Source: Anadara kagoshimensis (taxonomy: Eukaryota > Mollusca > Bivalvia > Arcoida > Arcidae). Taken from it: a stretch of 64,000 nucleotides of DNA. Position numbers and translations under genes: made by a program. How positions within the stretch are numbered: position 1 is the stretch's first letter; every line of letters begins with the position of its first letter. The notes beneath the pieces are model-generated. The model saw only the letters and a program-made list of their open reading frames with translations, searched no databases and was not told where the DNA came from. The stretch is taken from the NCBI GenBank assembly GCA_021292105.1, contig CM037862.1, positions 1,930,501-1,994,500 of the forward strand, in the 5' to 3' direction. Positions 46,251 to 60,881 of the stretch are shown piece by piece.

Positions 46251-47640
46251 TAAAACTCGATCCTATATTAGTTCTAACATGTTTAACATGAATGGGTATA
46301 AAATGTGTAGGCGGCTGGCAAAATCTTACACCCAATTTTCAATGATCTATATTTCAATAAATATCTATTGGATTCTTATAATATTTACACATAATATTGG
46401 GCATGACCTCAATTTTTAAAATATATTTTTGATTTTAAAAAATATTTGATATTTTTGAAGTTATTACAAAAAAACATGGTCTACACTTTTTTCAATTGGT
46501 AAAAATTCATCCGAGACAGGATAACAAAATTTTACCACCCAATTTTCATTGATCTATATTTCAATAAATATCTATTGGATTATAATATTTTTACATAATA
46601 TTGGGCATGACCTTTGTTTAAAATATTTTATTTAAAAAATATTAGATATTTTTTAAGTTATTAAAGAAAATACGGGCTACACTTTTTCCAATCGGTCAAA
46701 ATTCATGCGAGGTAGGACGAGTGAGGTTTGAACATTGATCGATATCTCTCCACATAATTATGCTTGCCTATTAAATTTTTCAACAAATACGCGGTGGATA
46801 TATATCTTTATACCAAAAGTATTCCTACAATGAGTGGTTTTCTTTTTATAAACGATTGTTTGTGACAGTTTATTGTTCTTTCATTGCGATAAGTACGCCG
46901 CCATCTTTGATCAAGGCACGACAGGTTCACCATTACACAGAAGGGATTTACAGAAAAATAACTTATGGCGTCATACTTATAGAACAATCAAATGTCACAA
47001 ACAATCGGTTATAAAAAGAAAACCACTGCATTATAGGAAGTACCATTTAGTGGTATCAAAGATACATATCCACCGCGTATTTGTTGCAAATTTTAATGGG
47101 CAAGCATAATCATGTGAAGAGATATTGATCAATGTTCAAAGCTTACCTGTCCTGCCTCGGATGAATTTTGACCGATTGGAAAAAGTGTAGCCCGTATTTT
47201 CTATAATAACTTCAAAAATATTAAATATTTTTTATAATCAGACACATATTTTAAAAATTAAGGCCATGCCGGATATTATGTCAAAATACTATATAAATCC
47301 AATAGATATTTATTGAAATATAGATAATTGAAAATTGGGTTGTAAAATTTTGTTATCCTGTCTCGGATGAATTTTGACAGATTGAAAAAAGTGTAGCCCA
47401 TGTTTTTTGTAATAACTTCAAAAATATCGAATATTTTTTTTAAATCAAAATATATTTTAAAAAGTGAGATCATGCCCAATATTGTGTGAAAATATTATAA
47501 AAATCCAAAAGATATTTATTGAAATATAGATCATTGAAAATTGGGTGTAAGATTTTGCCAGCACGCCTACACATTTTATACCCATTCATGTTAAACATGT
47601 TAGAACCTAATTCATAGGATCGAGTTTTTAACTGTAGTAG
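46250..47640. repeat. Central diverged inverted repeat with short loop
   Basis: Two arms of roughly 600-650 bp face each other around an unpaired core near 46.90-46.97 kb. Unlike the flanks, they differ by many substitutions (about 5-15% by eye). Each arm holds two tandem copies of an AT-rich block with the motif ATATTTCAATAAATAT and a second motif GAATTTTGACCGATTG. It resembles a fold-back type element. Confidence 0.8.
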
Positions 47641-48004
47641 CTTTATTTTTCTAAAAAAATAATTTTTTAAGTTTTTATTTTTTAATAAATATTTTTATTT
47701 GCTTTCATGTGCTTTATGTACTTTTAGTGCTTTATGCATATTCCTTTTATAGTTATTCATCCTTTATTTTTTACATGCATGTTATCAGGTTATATATTTT
47801 CTATTTTGTTATTGTTGTGCTTCATGGTGTATGTCTTCTTGCTTACTTTGCATGTCTCTATAATTTAATCATGTATATGTCTATTTTTACTAAACCAATA
47901 GTTAGCAGCTTATGATTAAATTTTAGCTTTGTGTTTTACTCTACAGAACTTATGTTATTTGTAATTTCATTCGACTCTAAATAAAGCTCCTTGTATCTTG
48001 TATC
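47640..48004 (+). mobile_element. Possible LINE 3' end with TTGTATC tail, right arm
   Basis: Mirror of 45893-46250; AATAAA near 47980 and two TTGTATC units at 47991-48004. Confidence 0.4.
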
Positions 48005-49104
48005 CCAGAGATGGCGTTTTAGTTGTTTAGGTGCTGTATGTAATGTACAGTTTAACAAACTTGGCGTTGGACTAGTACTGACATGAGAGGTTGATCCTAA
48101 ATACCTCACTCTCCAGAATGGCTGGAAGAATAATCATATCTGCTACTTCAAAATTATTTTATTATGGCAATGTTTTAACAGGGATCAAACGACATGTAGG
48201 CCTCGTTAGTTGATTAATTGTTCCAAAGATTTTAGCAACATTTATAATACGAGTTGACTGACAGTATGACCACTTAAATTAGAAAGCCCAGCAGACCACT
48301 GTGACACAAATTTTATTCTTATTTTAGCCTAGGCCTTATGCAGATATATTTACAATTGGAATTGACCTTCTTTAGATGAACCTATTTGTTTTTACTGGCA
48401 TTCAATTGCTCTTGAATACAGTGTGGGGTCATGACCTCTGATTACATAACATTTGACTATTCAATTACGTCACAGAATGACATCTATTACGTCATGCATT
48501 TTTTGATTGGTCAGCATCCAAATCTACGCCCCAACGTAACTTTCCTTATTTGGAGCAAGGCTGTTCCATCAATACTGTATGTTTGTCGGAATCTTGAATG
48601 AAATAAATTATTGTAGCGACAATTGTATATTTCAGACATGCTATCAATATTTTTTATGATTGTACATATAAGAAATAACATTTTATTTGAGTGTATTCAT
48701 TTGGTATTATGAATGAAGCTCAGGAATAGCATATTCATTGAACTGCGAAGCATGACATAATAGATGTACGAGGTCAAATCTTTTGAAACCCTAATGTATT
48801 TTTTCTATATTTATTAGGGGGAAAATTCAGAATTCCTTTGAAATGATTTGTTCTGAAATATCTCAAGATATTGTGAGATCCCTTTATGGTTGTGGTTAAA
48901 ATGGTGACATCTTATTAGAAATCCAACTTGAATTTGACACAAAATACCAGTATACAGACTGTTGTGTTGAAGTAATAGGCTTGTTGTAGTTTGATTGGTT
49001 TTAGAATTATGTACACACATTATATATTGTGAAAACTTTGCACATCTGTGGTCATGAAAAGCTGCTTTGAGTTTTTTCTAATATTGTATTTGTTTTTTAT
49101 ATAG

Positions 49105-49171
49105 CTGCAGCTGCTTGAATTAAGAACAGCCAATTATGAACTAGATGGAAAATGTAAAAAACAAGAAAGAG
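49105..49171 (+). CDS. GRIPAP1: Mirror of exon e1, intact
   Basis: 67 bp, 22 codons plus one base. [20 protein letters not shown] reads without a break, showing that the missing T in the left copy is not ancestral. Confidence 0.85.
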
Positions 49172-49190
49172 GTATGATATCATTACCCGA

Positions 49191-49191
49191 A

Positions 49192-49230
<39 letters not shown>

Positions 49231-49252
49231 ATAGATAAATAAATAAACGAAT
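49191..49252 (-). repeat. (TTTA)n microsatellite, right arm
   Basis: Mirror of the left tract with the same single interrupted unit. Confidence 0.95.
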
Positions 49253-49429
49253 AATTAAAATGGAAAGAGGTATGAAATCATTATCATTACATAAATGAAA
49301 TAATAAATAAAAATGGTGACAATTAAGAAATCTAAGGTTTTTCTGTACTAGACTAAATATTGGACTAAGCTGAGATAGTTGTTATATAGAAGAACAATTC
49401 ATGTTCTTCAATATATTGTTGTTATAAGT

Positions 49430-50543
49430 TTGACAATAAAATGTCACCATACAAAGTCTGACAATAAAATGTCACCATACAAAGTCTGACAATAAAATGT
49501 CACCATACAAAGTCTGACAATAAAATGTCACCATACAAAGTTTGACAGTAAAATGTCACCATACAAAGTTTGACAATAAAATGTCACCATACAAAGTTTG
49601 ACAGTAAAATGTCACCATACAAAGTTTGACAATAAAATGTCACCATACAGAGCTGTCACCATACAAAGTCTGACAATAAAATGTCACCATACAAAGTTTG
49701 ACAATAAAATGTCACCATACAAAGTCTGACAATAAAATGTCACCATACAAAGTTTGACAATAAAATGTCACCATACAAAGTCTGACAATAAAAATGTCAC
49801 CATACAGAGTCTGACAATAAAATGTCCCCATACAAAGTCTGACAATAAAATGTCACCATACAGAGTCTGACAATAAAATGTCACCATACAAAGTTTGACA
49901 ATAAAATGTCACCATTCAATGTTTGACAATAAAATGTCACCATACAGAGTCTGACAATAAAATGTCACCATACAAAGTTTGACAATGTCACCATACAAAG
50001 TTTGACAATAAAATGTCACCATACAAAGTTTGACAGTAAAATGTCACCATACAGAGTCTGACAATAAAATGTCCCCATACAAAGTCTGACAATAAAATGT
50101 CACCATACAAAGTTTGACAATAAAATGTCACCATTCAATGTTTGACAATAAAATGTCACCATACAGAGTCTGACAATAAAATGTCACCATACAAGTTTGA
50201 CAATGTCACCATACAAAGTTTGACAATAAAATGTCACCATACAAAGTTTGACAGTAAAATGTCACCATACAGAGTTTGACAATAAAATGTCACCATACAA
50301 AGTCTGACAATAAAATGTCACCATACAAAGTTTGACAATAAAATGTCACCATACAGAGCTGTCACCATACAGAGTCTGACAATAAAATGTCACCATACAA
50401 AGTCTGACAATAAAATGTCACCATACAAAGTCTGACAATAAAAATGTCACCATACAGAGTCTGACAATAAAATGTCCCTATACAAAGTCTGACAATAAAA
50501 TGTCACCATACAAAGTTTGACAATAAAATGTCACCATACAAAG
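49430..50543 (-). repeat. Second 28-bp minisatellite, right arm
   Basis: Reverse complement of 43355-44471, with cleaner units than the left copy. Confidence 0.95.
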
Positions 50544-50771
50544 CCAATTACTTGTTTTGATTTGCTCTTTCAAATTATGTGTTAAAACATACCCAAGTAA
50601 AATAACTTAAATTTTTATTGTCAAGTTACATGCCTGTAACTGTTAAGTTAGATTTTATAACTAGCACAGTACCTGTCTTTTTTTTTTTTGTTTGATGGGA
50701 AGTAACTTTAACATCATCTCTAATCATTGATAAACAGAATACATTTAACTTGTATCTTCTTTTTGTTTTAG

Positions 50772-50833
50772 AAATATCTTTGTGGAAAGAAAAGTCTGAA
50801 TCTGTAGAAAAGGATTTACAAAAAGCAAATAAG
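50772..50833 (+). CDS. GRIPAP1: Mirror of exon e2, intact
   Basis: 62 bp. With the last G of e1 it gives [20 protein letters not shown] and a final K. Confidence 0.85.
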
Positions 50834-50919
50834 GTATATATGTTTTAAAATAACATTTGATGGTCTTCCAGTGTCATGATAAAATTATAGTAAAACCTGA
50901 TATATAAGGACTGCCCATT

Positions 50920-51245
50920 AACATGATTAAGTTAAAGTTAGTTAAAGTCTGTTCCGAGCCATTAGGCCCATCAGGCCGGAGCTTATCCCGGTTTCGGTGG
51001 CGTTAAGCGACTGAGAGTACAAGACTCTCCCCTGAATGGGACGCCGGTCCATCGCAGGGTTAACCCCCAGCATTTTGCTGGTACTCGTTTATTTTTCAGC
51101 TGAGTGAACTGGAACAACGTGAAATTAAGTGTCTTGCTCAAGGACACAACACATCGCCCGGTCCAGGGATTGAACCCACGACCTTCGAATCATAAGTCCA
51201 ACACCTTAACCACTAGGCCACACGCTTCCACACAACATGATTAAG
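50920..51245 (-). mobile_element. tRNA-derived SINE (family A), right arm
   Basis: Mirror of 42670-42988, flanked by the same duplication (AACATGATTAAG) on both sides. Confidence 0.85.
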
Positions 51246-51544
51246 ATCATTGTTTTAATGTCTCTTTTTTATACATCAACCAAAAGAGATTTTATATATT
51301 AACCAACTGTTCATTAATACCAGTGTCTTGAGTTTCATAGTGCTTCATAATACACTAGCATGAATCTCTAAATAAATACCACCTGTCAGTAGTGTCCATA
51401 TTACTTAGGTCCTGTGGGTGCAGTTGTTTAGTAGTACTGGTATTTTAAATGTTGAGACTTCACCTGTAGCAATATCTATTGTTACATGTAAATAGAAGCT
51501 CTGGTACTCATTCATGATTGTCATTGGAAACCTTACAAACTAAG

Positions 51545-51780
51545 ATATATGAGGGGGAGGTTTACTGGCTGAGTGGTCTATATTATCCACTTACAGACCA
51601 CAGCACTTCTCACTGCCTAGGTTTGAATCCTGCAAAGATCCTGGTGTGAAAGTTTGTCAGTTCACTTTCCATAGGTTGGTGGTTTTTCTCTTGACACTCT
51701 AATTTTTTTCCACCATATCAGAACTAACTGCCTCAATATAAGTTAAATATTATCTTGACTGGGGTATAAAACCTTATAAC
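51545..51780 (+). mobile_element. tRNA-like SINE (family C), right arm
   Basis: Mirror of 42130-42365. Confidence 0.65.
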
Positions 51781-52019
51781 TTCAATCTGTTCTTGAGATC
51801 ATCGGCTTGCTTTCTCTGAAACACATTATATTTTTCCTTTGGTTTCTTCAGTTTCTCCACCATTTAGAACAATCTTGATATAAATGAATAATCCTGACTA
51901 AACTGAACACTATTTTACCCCACCCCATCCTATTCTCTCTTGCCCTAGATTTGGGGATTTACTGTTTTTATTACTATATTAATTCATTTTATTAAGATGA
52001 ATAAATTACTATTTTTCAG

Positions 52020-52046
52020 GCGATTCAGAAAAGTAAAAAGGCTCAG
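52020..52046 (+). CDS. GRIPAP1: Mirror of exon e3, intact
   Basis: 27 bp micro-exon AIQKSKKAQ between TTTCAG and GTTTGT. Confidence 0.85.
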
Positions 52047-52075
52047 GTTTGTATAAATTTGTATTAAGTTGAGAA

Positions 52076-52492
52076 ATGGTATTTAACATCCAAGAGTATT
52101 TCACTTATATCCAGACGTCGCCAGCTATAGGCCAAGGTGCAGAAATATTTGCCTGTGCGTTGCGCTGATGGCATCATACATCAGCGTTTTATATTGATCC
52201 ATGCCTACCATGACACAAGACCTCGTTTATTTCAAGTTCCAATCAGAAAGAACTCTTAACTTTCATTTGTAATTTTGAGTGCTTGGTGAAAGAACAGTCA
52301 CTACCCAATTTCAAGTCTTGGGTCAGACCTGGTCGGGGTGAGAACCTACGACCTCCCACATACAGAGCGAGCACTCTACCAACTGAGCTACCGCAGTGGT
52401 ATATATAATCTGGGTCAGACCTGGTTGGGGTTTAAACTCACGACCTCCCACTTACAGAGCAAGCACACTACCAACTGAGGTATCACAGTGGT
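52076..52492 (-). mobile_element. tRNA-derived SINE (family B) with double head, right arm
   Basis: Mirror of 41451-41865; box A read as CTCAGTTGGTAGAGTGCTCG on the minus strand. Confidence 0.8.
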
Positions 52493-52564
52493 ATATATAA
52501 ATTTGTATGATAATAACACAAGTGTACACTAGCTTATTAGTATACATATAAACATATAGCAGGT

Positions 52565-52822
52565 ACAACCTCATGAGCCTGAAATAGATGTTATACTCAC
52601 TTCATCTATCCTCTTTGTGTCTGCTGTCACATAAGGTCCAGATACACCATCTCTGTGTTTGTCTGTCCTTGGTTGCCATCCTTGCTGATGCCCAACTGCT
52701 CCAGTCCAGTTGTGATCTTTCTTCTTTGGTCGTCCATGTTCTCCATTCCCCAAGTTATCTTTGGTGGTCCAACTTTTCTCTTTCCTACTGGTTGCCACGT
52801 CAGTGCTGTTGTATGACAACAG
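52565..52822 (-). mobile_element. LINE reverse-transcriptase C-terminal remnant, right arm
   Basis: Mirror of the left remnant but better preserved: WASARMATKDRQTQRWCIW then [11 protein letters not shown] and stop at 52592-52594. GRPKKK lies upstream in another frame. Confidence 0.65.
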
Positions 52823-55800
52823 TCTCATTTGATACAGTTAATACAGTATCAGTACAGACAAAAGTTGATTGGCAGCTCATTTGATACAGTTAATACAGTA
52901 TCAATACAGACAAAAGTTCATGGGCAGCTCATTTGATACAGTTAATACAGTATCAGTACAGACAAAAGTTGATTGGCAGCTCATTTGATACAGTTAATAC
53001 AGTATCAATACAGACAAAAATTCATGGGCAGCTCATTTGATACAGTTAATACAGTATCAATACAGACAAAAGTTCATTGGCAGCTCCTTTGATACAGTTA
53101 ATACAGTATCAATACAGACAAAAGTTCATGGGCAGCTCATTTGATACAGTTAATACAGTATCAATACAGACAAAAGTTCATTGGCAGCTCATTTGATACA
53201 GTTAATACAGTATCAATACAGACAAAAGTTCATTGGCAGCTCATTTGATACAGTTAATACAGTATCAATACAGACAAAAGTTCATGGACAGCTCATTTGA
53301 TACAGTTAATACAGTATCAATACAGACAAAAGTTCATGGGCTGCTCATTTGATACAGTTAATACAGTATCAATACAGACAAAAGTTCATGGGCTGCTCAT
53401 TTGATACAGTTAATACAGTATCAATACAGACAAAAGTTCATGGGCAGCTCATTTGATACAGTTAATACAGTATCAATACAGACAAAAGTTCATGGGCAGC
53501 TCATTTGATACAGTAAATACAGTATCAATACAGACAAAAGTTCATGGGCAGCTCATTTGATACAGTTAATACAGTATCAATACAGACAAAAGTTCATGGG
53601 CAGCTCATTTGATACAGTTAATACAGTATCAATACAGACAAAAGTTCATGGGCAGCTCATTTGATACAGTTAATACAGTATCAATACAGACAAAAGTTCA
53701 TGGGCAGCTCATTTGATACAGTTAATACAGTATCAATACAGACAAAAGTTCATGGGCAGCTCATTTGATACAATTAATACAGTATCAATACAGACAAAAG
53801 TTCATGGGCAGCTCATTTGATACAGTTAATACAGTATCAATACAGACAAAAGTTCATGGGCAGCTCATTTGATACAGTTAATACAGTATCAATACAGACA
53901 AAAGTTCATGGGCAGCTCATTTGATACAGTTAATACAGTATCAGAACAGACAAAAGTTCATGGGCAGTTCATTTGATACAGTTAATACAGTATCAGTACA
54001 GACAAAAGTTTATGGGCAGCTCATTTGATACAGTTAATACAGTATCAATACAGACAAAAGTTCATGGGCAGCTCATTTGATGCAGTTAATACAGTATCAA
54101 TACAGACAAAAGTTCATGGGCTGCTCATTTGATACAGTTAATACAGTATCAATACAGACAAAAGTTCATGGACAGCTCATTTGATACAGTAAATACAGTA
54201 TCAATACAGACAAAAGTTCATGGGCAGCTCATTTGATACAGTTAATACAGTATCAATACAGACAAAAGTTCATGGACAGCTCATTTGATACAGTAAATAC
54301 AGTATCAATACAGACAAAAGTTCATGGGCAGCTCATTTGATACAGTTAATACAGTATCAATACAGACAAAAGTTCATGGGCAGCTCATTTGATACAGTTA
54401 ATACAGTATCAATATAGACAAAAGTTCATGGGCAGCTCATTTGATACAGTTAATACAGTATCAATACAGACAAAAGTTCATGGGCAGTTCATTTGATACA
54501 GTTAATACAGTATCAATACAGACAAAAGTTCATTGGCAGTTCATTTGATACAGTTAATACAGTATCAGAACAGACAAAAGTTCATTGGCAGTTCATTTGA
54601 TACAGTTAATACAGTATCAGTACAGACAAAGTTCATGGGCAGCTCATTTGATACAGTTAATACAGTATCAATACAGACAAAAGTTCATGGCAGCTCATTT
54701 GATACAGTTAATACAGTATCAATACAGACAAAAGTTCATTGGCAGCTCATTTGATACAGTTAATACAGTATCAATACAGACAAAAGTTCATGGGCAGCTC
54801 ATTGATACAGTTAATACAGTATCAATACAGACAAAAGTTCATGGGCAGCTCATTTGATACAGTTAATACAGTATCAATACAGACAAAAGTTCATGGGCAG
54901 CTCATTTGATACAGTTAATACAGTATCAATACAGACAAAAGTTCATGGGCAGCTCATTTGATACAGTTAATACAGTATCAATACAGACAAAAGTTCATGG
55001 GCAGCTCATTTGATACAGTTAATACAGTATCAATACAGACAAAAGTTCATGGGCAGCTCATTTGATACAGTTAATACAGTATCAATACAGACAAAAGTGC
55101 ATGGGCAGCTCATTTGATACAGTTAATACAGTATCAATACAGACAAAAGTTCATGGGCAGCTCATTTGATACAGTTAATACAGTATCAATACAGACAAAA
55201 GTTCATGGGCAGCTCATTTGATACAGTTAATACAGTATCAGAACAGACAAAAGTTCATTGGCAGCTCATTTGATACAGTTAATACAGTATCAGTACAGAC
55301 AAAAGTTCATGGGCAGCTCATTTGATACAGTTAATACAGTATCAGTACAGACAAAAGTTCATGGGCAGCTCATTTGATACAGTTAATACAGTATCAATAC
55401 AGACAAAAGTTCATGGGCAGCTCATTTAATGCAGTTAATACAGTATCAATACAGACAAAAGTTCATGGGCAGCTCATTTGATACAGTTAATACAGTATCA
55501 ATACAGACAAAGTTCATGGGCAGCTCAATTGATACAGTTAATAGAGTATCAATACAGACAAAAGTTCATGGGCAGCTCATTTGATACAGTTAATACAGTA
55601 TCAATACAGACAAAAGTTCATGGGCAGCTCATTTGATACAGTTAATACAGTATCAGAACAGACAAAAGTTCATGGGCAGTTCATTTGATACAGTTAATAC
55701 AGTATCAGTACAGACAAAAGTTTATGGGCAGCTCATTTGATACAGTTAATACAGTATCAATACAGACAAAAGTTAATTGGCAGCTCATTTGATACAGTTA

Positions 55801-58800
55801 ATACAGTATCAATACAGACAAAAGTTCATTGGCAGCTCATTTGATAAAGTTAATACAGTATCAATACAGACAAAAGTTCATGGGCAGCTCATTTGATACA
55901 GTAAATACAGTATCAATACAGACAAAAGTTCATGGGCAGCTCATTTGATACAGTTAATACAGTATCAATACAGACAAAAGTTCATGGGCAGCTCATTTGA
56001 TACAGTTAATACAGTATCAATACAGACAAAAGTTCATGGGCAGCTCATTTGATACAGTTAATACAGTATCAATACAGACAAAAGTTCATGGGCAGCTCAT
56101 TTGATACAGTTAATACAGTATCAATACAGACAAAAGTTCATGGGCAGCTCATTTGATACAATTAATACAGTATCAATACAGACAAAAGTTCATGGGCAGC
56201 TCATTTGATACAGTTAATACAGTATCAATACAGACAAAAGTTCATGGGCAGCTCATTTGATACAGTTAATACAGTATCAATACAGACAAAAGTTCATGGG
56301 CAGCTCATTTGATACAGTTAATACAGTATCAGAACAGACAAAAGTTCATGGGCAGTTCATTTGATACAGTTAATACAGTATCAGTACAGACAAAAGTTTA
56401 TGGGCAGCTCATTTGATACAGTTAATACAGTATCAATACAGACAAAAGTTCATGGGCAGCTCATTTGATGCAGTTAATACAGTATCAATACAGACAAAAG
56501 TTCATGGGCTGCTCATTTGATACAGTTAATACAGTATCAATACAGACAAAAGTTCATGGACAGCTCATTTGATACAGTAAATACAGTATCAATACAGACA
56601 AAAGTTCATGGGCAGCTCATTTGATACAGTTAATACAGTATCAATACAGACAAAAGTTCATGGACAGCTCATTTGATACAGTAAATACAGTATCAATACA
56701 GACAAAAGTTCATGGGCAGCTCATTTGATACAGTTAATACAGTATCAATACAGACAAAAGTTCATGGGCAGCTCATTTGATACAGTTAATACAGTATCAA
56801 TACAGACAAAAGTTCATGGGCAGCTCATTTGATACAGTTAATACAGTATCAATACAGACAAAAGTTCATGGGCAGTTCATTGATACAGTTAATACAGTAT
56901 CAATACAGACAAAAGTTCATTGGCAGTTCATTTGATACAGTTAATACAGTATCAGAACAGACAAAAGTTCATTGGCAGTTCATTTGATACAGTTAATACA
57001 GTATCAGTACAGACAAAAGTTCATGGGCAGCTCATTTGATACAGTTAATACAGTATCAATACAGACAAAAGTTCATGGGCAGCTCATTTGATACAGTTAA
57101 TACAGTATCAATACAGACAAAAGTTCATTGGCAGCTCATTTGATACAGTTAATACAGTATCAATACAGACAAAAGTTCATTGGCAGCTCATTGATACAGT
57201 TAATACAGTATCAATACAGACAAAAGTTCATGGGCAGCTCATTTGATACAGTTAATACAGTATCAATACAGACAAAAGTTCATGGGCAGCTCATTTGATA
57301 CAGTTAATACAGTATCAATACAGACAAAAGTTCATGGGCAGCTCATTTGATACAGTTAATACAGTATCAATACAGACAAAAGTTCATGGGCAGCTCATTT
57401 GATACAGTTAATACAGTATCAATACAGACAAAAGTTCATGGGCAGCTCATTTGATACAGTTAATACAGTATCAATACAGACAAAAGTGCATGGGCAGCTC
57501 ATTTGATACAGTTAATACAGTATCAATACAGACAAAAGTTCATGGGCAGCTCATTTGATACAGTTAATACAGTATCAATACAGACAAAAGTTCATGGGCA
57601 GCTCATTTGATACAGTTAATACAGTATCAGAACAGACAAAAGTTCATTGGCAGTTCATTTGATACAGTTAATACAGTATCAGTACAGACAAAAGTTCATG
57701 GGCAGCTCATTTGATACAGTTAATACAGTATCAATACAGACAAAAGTTCATGGGCAGCTCATTTAATGCAGTTAATACAGTATCAATACAGACAAAAGTT
57801 CATGGGCAGCTCATTTGATACAGTTAATACAGTATCAATACAGACAAAAGTTCATGGGCAGCTCAATTGATACAGTTAATAGAGTATCAATACAGACAAA
57901 AGTTCATGGGCAGCTCATTTGATACAGTTAATACAGTATCAATACAGACAAAAGTTCATGGGCAGCTCATTTGATACAGTTAATACAGTATCAGAACAGA
58001 CAAAAGTTCATGGGCAGTTCATTTGATACAGTTAATACAGTATCAGTACAGACAAAAGTTTATGGGCAGCTCATTTGATACAGTTAATACAGTATCAATA
58101 CAGACAAAAGTTAATTGGCAGCTCATTTGATACAGTTAATACAGTATCAATACAGACAAAAGTTCATTGGCAGCTCATTTGATAAAGTTAATACAGTATC
58201 AATACAGACAAAAGTTCATGGGCAGCTCATTTGATACAGTTAATACAGTATCAATACAGACAAAAGTTCATTGGCAGTTCATTTGATACAGTTAATACAG
58301 TATCAGAACAGACAAAAGTTCATTGGCAGTTCATTTGATACAGTTAATACAGTATCAATACAGACAAAAGTTCATTGGCAGCTCATTTGATACAGTTAAT
58401 ACAGTATCAATACAGACAAAAGTTCATTGGCAGCTCATTTGATACAGTTAATACAGTATCAATACAGACAAAAGTTCATTGGCAGCTCATTTGATAAAGT
58501 TAATACAGTATCAATACAGACAAAAGTTCATTGGCAGCTCATTTGATACAGTTAATACAGTATCAATACAGACAAAAGTTCATGGGCAGCTCATTTGATG
58601 CAGTTAATACAGTATCAATACAGACAAAAGTTCATGGGCTGCTCATTTGATACAGTTAATACAGTATCAATACAGACAAAAGTTCATGGGCAGCTGATTT
58701 GATACAGTTAATACAGTATCAATACAGACAAAAGTTCATTGGCAGCTCATTTGATACAGTTAATACAGTATCAATACAGACAAAAGTTCATTGGCAGCTC

Positions 58801-60881
58801 ATTTGATGCAGTTAATACAGTATCAATACAGACAAAAGTTCATGGGCAGCTCATTTGATACAGTTAATACAGTATCAATACAGACAAAAGTTCATGGGCA
58901 GCTCATTTGATACAGTTAATACAGTATCAATACAGACAAAAGTTCATGGGCAGCTCATTTGATACAGTTAATACAGTATCAATATAGACAAAAGTTCATG
59001 GGCAGCTCATTTGATACAGTTAATACAGTATCAATACAGACAAAAGTTCATTGGCAGCTCATTTGATACAGTTAATACAGTATCAATACAGACAAAAGTT
59101 CATGGGCAGCTCATTTGATACAGTTAATACAGTATCAATACAGACAAAAGTTCATGGGCAGCTCATTTGATACAGTTAATACAGTATCAATACAGACAAA
59201 AGTTCATGGGCAGCTCATTTGATACAGTTAATACAGTATCAATACAGACAAAAGTTCATGGGCAGCTCATTTGATACAGTTAATACAGTATCAGAACAGA
59301 CAAAAGTTCATTGGCAGTTCATTTGATACAGTTAATACAGTATCAATACAGACAAAAGTTCATGGGCAGCTCATTTGATGCAGTTAATACAGTATCAATA
59401 CAGACAAAAGTTCATGGGCTGCTCATTTGATACAGTTAATACAGTATCAATACAGACAAAAGTTCATGGGCAGCTCATTTGATACAGTTAATACAGTATC
59501 AATACAGACAAAAGTTCATGGGCAGCTCATTTGATACAGTTAATACAGTATCAATACAGACAAAAGTTCATTGGCAGTTCATTTGATACAGTTAATACAG
59601 TATCAGAACAGACAAAAGTTCATTGGCAGTTCATTTGATACAGTTAATACAGTATCAGTACAGACAAAAGTTCATGGGCAGCTCATTTGATACAGTTAAT
59701 ACAGTATCAATACAGACAAAAGTTCATGGGCAGCTCATTTGATACAGTTAATACAGTATCAATACAGACAAAAGTTCATTGGCAGCTCATTTGATACAGT
59801 TAATACAGTATCAATACAGACAAAAGTTCATGGGCTGCTCATTTGATACAGTTAATACAGTATCAATACAGACAAAAGTTCATGGACAGCTCATTTGATA
59901 CAGTTAATACAGTATCAATACAGACAAAAGTTCATGGGCAGCTCATTTGATACAGTTAATACAGTATCAATACAGACAAAAGTTCATGGCAGCTCATTTG
60001 ATACAGTTAATACAGTATCAGAACAGACAAAAGTTCATTGGCAGTTCATTTGATACAGTTAATACAGTATCAATACAGACAAAAGTTCATGGGCAGCTCA
60101 TTTGATGCAGTTAATACAGTATCAATACAGACAAAAGTTCATGGGCTGCTCATTTGATACAGTTAATACAGTATCAATACAGACAAAAGTTCATGGGCAG
60201 CTCATTTGATACAGTTAATACAGTATCAATACAGACAAAAGTTCATGGGCAGCTCATTTGATACAGTTAATACAGTATCAATACAGACAAAAGTTCATTG
60301 GCAGTTCATTTGATACAGTTAATACAGTATCAGAACAGACAAAAGTTCATTGGCAGTTCATTTGATACAGTTAATACAGTATCAGTACAGACAAAAGTTC
60401 ATGGGCAGCTCATTTGATACAGTTAATACAGTATCAATACAGACAAAAGTTCATGGGCAGCTCATTTGATACAGTTAATACAGTATCAATACAGACAAAA
60501 GTTCATTGGCAGTTCATTTGATACAGTTAATACAGTATCAGAACAGACAAAAGTTCATTGGCAGTTCATTTGATACAGTTAATACAGTATCAGTACAGAC
60601 AAAAGTTCATGGGCAGCTCATTTGATACAGTTAATACAGTATCAATACAGACAAAAGTTCATGGGCAGCTCATTTGATACAGTTAATACAGTATCAATAC
60701 AGACAAAAGTTCATTGGCAGCTCATTTGATACAGTTAATACAGTATCAATACAGACAAAAGTTCATTGGCAGCTCATTTGATACAGTTAATACAGTATCA
60801 ATACAGACAAAAGTTCATTGGCAGCTCATTTGATAAGTTGATACAGTATCAATACAGACAAAAGTTCATTGGCAGCTCATT
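52823..60881 (-). repeat. 52-bp satellite array, right arm (about 155 units)
   Basis: Reverse complement of the left array, about 8,059 bp against 8,037 bp, with the same variant order and fewer single-base deletions. Near-identical length is unusual for two independent satellite arrays. Confidence 0.97.

Noticed and set aside
52823-60881. Centromere
   Set aside because: The array is only 8 kb, intronic, and the right copy may be a mirror of the left; nothing supports centromere function.
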